Of a stretch of 64,000 nt of DNA, positions 62,640 through 64,000 are shown piece by piece; the stretch's first letter is position 1; each line of letters opens with the position of its first letter. The notes beneath the pieces are model-generated. The model did no database searches. It was given only the letters and a program-made list of their open reading frames with translations, and was not told where the DNA came from. The DNA is taken from assembly GCA_965197375.1 (NCBI GenBank), contig CBDAMZ010000004.1, positions 17,897 to 81,896 of the forward strand. Direction: 5' to 3'. A program made the translations under genes and the position numbers. The stretch is from CBDAMZ01 sp965197375 (GTDB lineage Bacteria; Acidobacteriota; Vicinamibacteria; Vicinamibacterales; UBA8438).

Positions 62640-63192
62640 AAAACAACACACGCACCGAGCTTTTTTGACCAAGTAAACCTGGACGCACTGCTACCCAACT
62701 TGCCCGAGCCCATCCGGCCGGTGATCACATTCGCCTACGTCACGGGTTGGCGCATCACCAGTGAAATTGTGCCCATCCAGTGGCGCCAGGTTGACCTCGC
62801 AAGGGGTGAAGTGCGTCTCGACCCGGGCTCGACGAAGAATCGCGATGGCCGCGTCTTCCCCCTCACACTCGAACTGCGTGAACTACTGGAACGCCGGCTT
62901 GACGCCCGCAGGCGCCTCGAGAAAGACGGGCTCCTCTGCCCGTGGGTGTTCTTCCGGATTGTGGGACGCGGACCGAAACGGACCGAAGCCAATCCGATCG
63001 TTCGGCAAAGCCTGGAAGACGGCCTGTCGTTTGGCGGGGTGTCCGGCCCGCATCCCGCATGATTTCCGTCGGATCGCCGTCCGCAACATGGTCCGCGCCG
63101 GCGTGCCGGAACGGGTCGCCATGCAGCCCACGGGGCACAAGACGCGCTCGGTGTTCGGGCGATACAACATCGTCAGTTCAGGCGACCTCTAG
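62640..63192 (+). pseudogene. Tyrosine recombinase/integrase remnant with frameshift
   Basis: Catalytic-domain part of a phage-type integrase. From about 62640 one frame reads FFDQVNLDALLPNLPEPIRPV then TFAYVTGWRITSEIVPIQWRQVD (catalytic Arg in TGWRI) and STKNRDGRVFPLT (Lys region). Near 63000 the coding signal moves to another frame: SFGKAWKTACRLAGCPARIPHDFRRIAVRNMVRAG (HxxR as HDFRR) and GHKTRSVFGRYNIV (His and nucleophile Tyr), stopping at TAG 63190-63192. The N-terminal core-binding domain is absent. Confidence 0.75.
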
Positions 63193-63298
63193 GCCGCAGC
63201 AGCAAAGTTGGACGCCGGCAGCAAGACAGAACCGACGATGGCTCAAACTTGTGTCGTACAATGAGAGTTTGTCGACGCGAAAAAACACGGCGCCTCCC

Positions 63299-63526
63299 GT
63301 GACCCCCGAAGACAAGCGGAAGCGCCCAGCCAGGTTGCTGCAGGTCCGGCCGCGATACGCCACGGCCCGCGGTGCGGCCTACGTCGGAGACGCACTTGAG
63401 CTTCTGAAGCACGTCCCGACCTCGAGCGTCAACGCCATCATTACGTCGCCGCCGTACGCGCTGCATTTCAAGAAGAAGTATGGGAGCCCGATAGGACGTG
63501 TGCGTCGAATGGAGACAGCCCAGTAG
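63299..63526 (+). pseudogene. N-terminal fragment of a DNA (N4-cytosine/N6-adenine) methyltransferase
   Basis: From GTG 63299: KRPARLLQVRPRYATARGAAYV, GDALELLKHVPTSSVNAIITSPPYALHFKKKYG, the start of a beta-class methyltransferase with the catalytic TSPPY motif. Similarity ends at about 63485 and the frame stops at 63526, so the rest, including the SAM-binding part, is gone. Confidence 0.7.
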
Positions 63527-63545
63527 GGGCGGACATGGAGGTCCA

Positions 63546-64000
63546 ATGGCTGAAGATCAGAAGCAGGGCAACCGAACAACAAACATTTCCAGGGCGGTCC
63601 GGACGATGGTGTCCGGCGTGTTATGCGCGCTAGCTGGCATCCTTGTGCTTGCGCTTCCAATCAGCGCAACGCAGGCAGATGAACGACAAGCGGCATTTCT
63701 GGGCGCTTGGGTTCTCAATGCCGAGTTGAGCGATGACCTTCGGCTCCGGCCAGAGAGATCGGGAAGTGGCCGTGACCAGCGAGGCTTCGGTGGTCGATTT
63801 GGTGGTCGGGGCGGCGGATTTGGTGGTCGGGGTGGCGATGGTGGTCGACCTGCTCCAGAAGATGTCGCAGAACGGAAAACAGGAATACAAGAAGCGATGC
63901 GCGACCTGACGAGTGTCCCTCGTCGAATGACGATCAGCGGAAGCCAGGACGAAGTGATCTTGACGTACGACGATCGACGCGTCATCCGACTTTTGCCGGA
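63546..64000 (+). CDS. Exported Gly/Arg-rich protein, truncated by window end
   Basis: ATG 63546 with GGAGG 4 bases upstream; the frame is open to the window end (151 codons). The N-terminus is a signal sequence after about 20 polar residues (MVSGVLCALAGILVLALPISATQA). Then AFLGAWVLNAELSDDLRLRPE, a glycine-rich repeat tract (RGFGGRFGGRGGGFGGRGG, about residues 77-95), and a domain starting MTISGSQDEVILTYDDRRVIRLLP. This beta-strand-like segment with a GWVLN-like strand and a Gly tract is a common layout in acidobacterial exported proteins of unknown function. No family name assigned. Confidence 0.72.
   Translation, partial: MAEDQKQGNRTTNISRAVRTMVSGVLCALAGILVLALPISATQADERQAAFLGAWVLNAELSDDLRLRPERSGSGRDQRGFGGRFGGRGGGFGGRGGDGGRPAPEDVAERKTGIQEAMRDLTSVPRRMTISGSQDEVILTYDDRRVIRLLP

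Noticed and set aside
1..64000. CRISPR arrays, rRNA genes, restriction or toxin-antitoxin defence islands
   Set aside because: No regularly spaced repeats, rRNA sequence or intact defence gene set was seen; only a methyltransferase fragment at 63.3 kb.

Overview
The window reads like a chromosomal segment of a Gram-negative acidobacterium. Pointers are an LPS-export permease, Omp85-type and TonB-dependent outer-membrane proteins with an N-terminal carboxypeptidase-regulatory domain, a PilM/N/O type II secretion or pilus operon, and c-type cytochrome/copper-monooxygenase-like proteins. The mid-to-high GC and this mix fit Vicinamibacteria-like Acidobacteriota best. That placement is inference; no rRNA gene is present.

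Left part (1-20.5 kb) is dense housekeeping: recN (partial), miaB, a bifunctional-nuclease family gene, parAB with a good sigma70 promoter, an LptF-LptG fusion, metK, xerD, a lipoprotein with a c-type cytochrome/copper-domain protein, and a minus-strand aspartate-to-threonine operon (hom-thrC-LOR/SDH gene-lysC-asd). Upstream of hom lies what looks like a complete translational attenuator: promoter, threonine-rich 29-codon leader peptide, antiterminator pairing and intrinsic terminator. murQ and a serine beta-lactamase-like hydrolase follow.

The middle part (20.5-40.5 kb) holds an eight-gene minus-strand secretion/pilus operon (GspF, GspE, PilM, PilN, PilO-like, three pseudopilins), an IS copy sitting in a remnant of an iron-containing alcohol dehydrogenase, a 1063-residue TonB receptor, a LamG plus dimethylformamidase-like protein, a Rap1a-like protein, tRNA-Leu(UAA), an epoxide hydrolase with a frameshift, a PfpI/DJ-1 protein lacking its nucleophilic Cys, pheA, pcm, an outer-membrane barrel protein and an unusual ferredoxin.

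The right part (40.6-64 kb) is decaying accessory DNA. Two translationally coupled ceramidase-like genes, a neutral-ceramidase type and an alkaline-ceramidase type, are each split by a different IS3-family element. Clean target duplications let the ancestral reading frames be rebuilt exactly. A 2.3 kb tandem duplication with a 9-bp microhomology junction doubled a cytochrome/copper-domain gene and left a broken sulfite-oxidase-like copy. Further broken genes are a metallo-beta-lactamase-fold gene with an in-frame amber codon, a membrane glycosyltransferase with a frameshift that a third IS copy then truncates, a GT2 glycosyltransferase with a 1-bp insertion, an integrase remnant and a methyltransferase fragment. 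The same 1.3 kb IS occurs three times, each copy with its own small indels.
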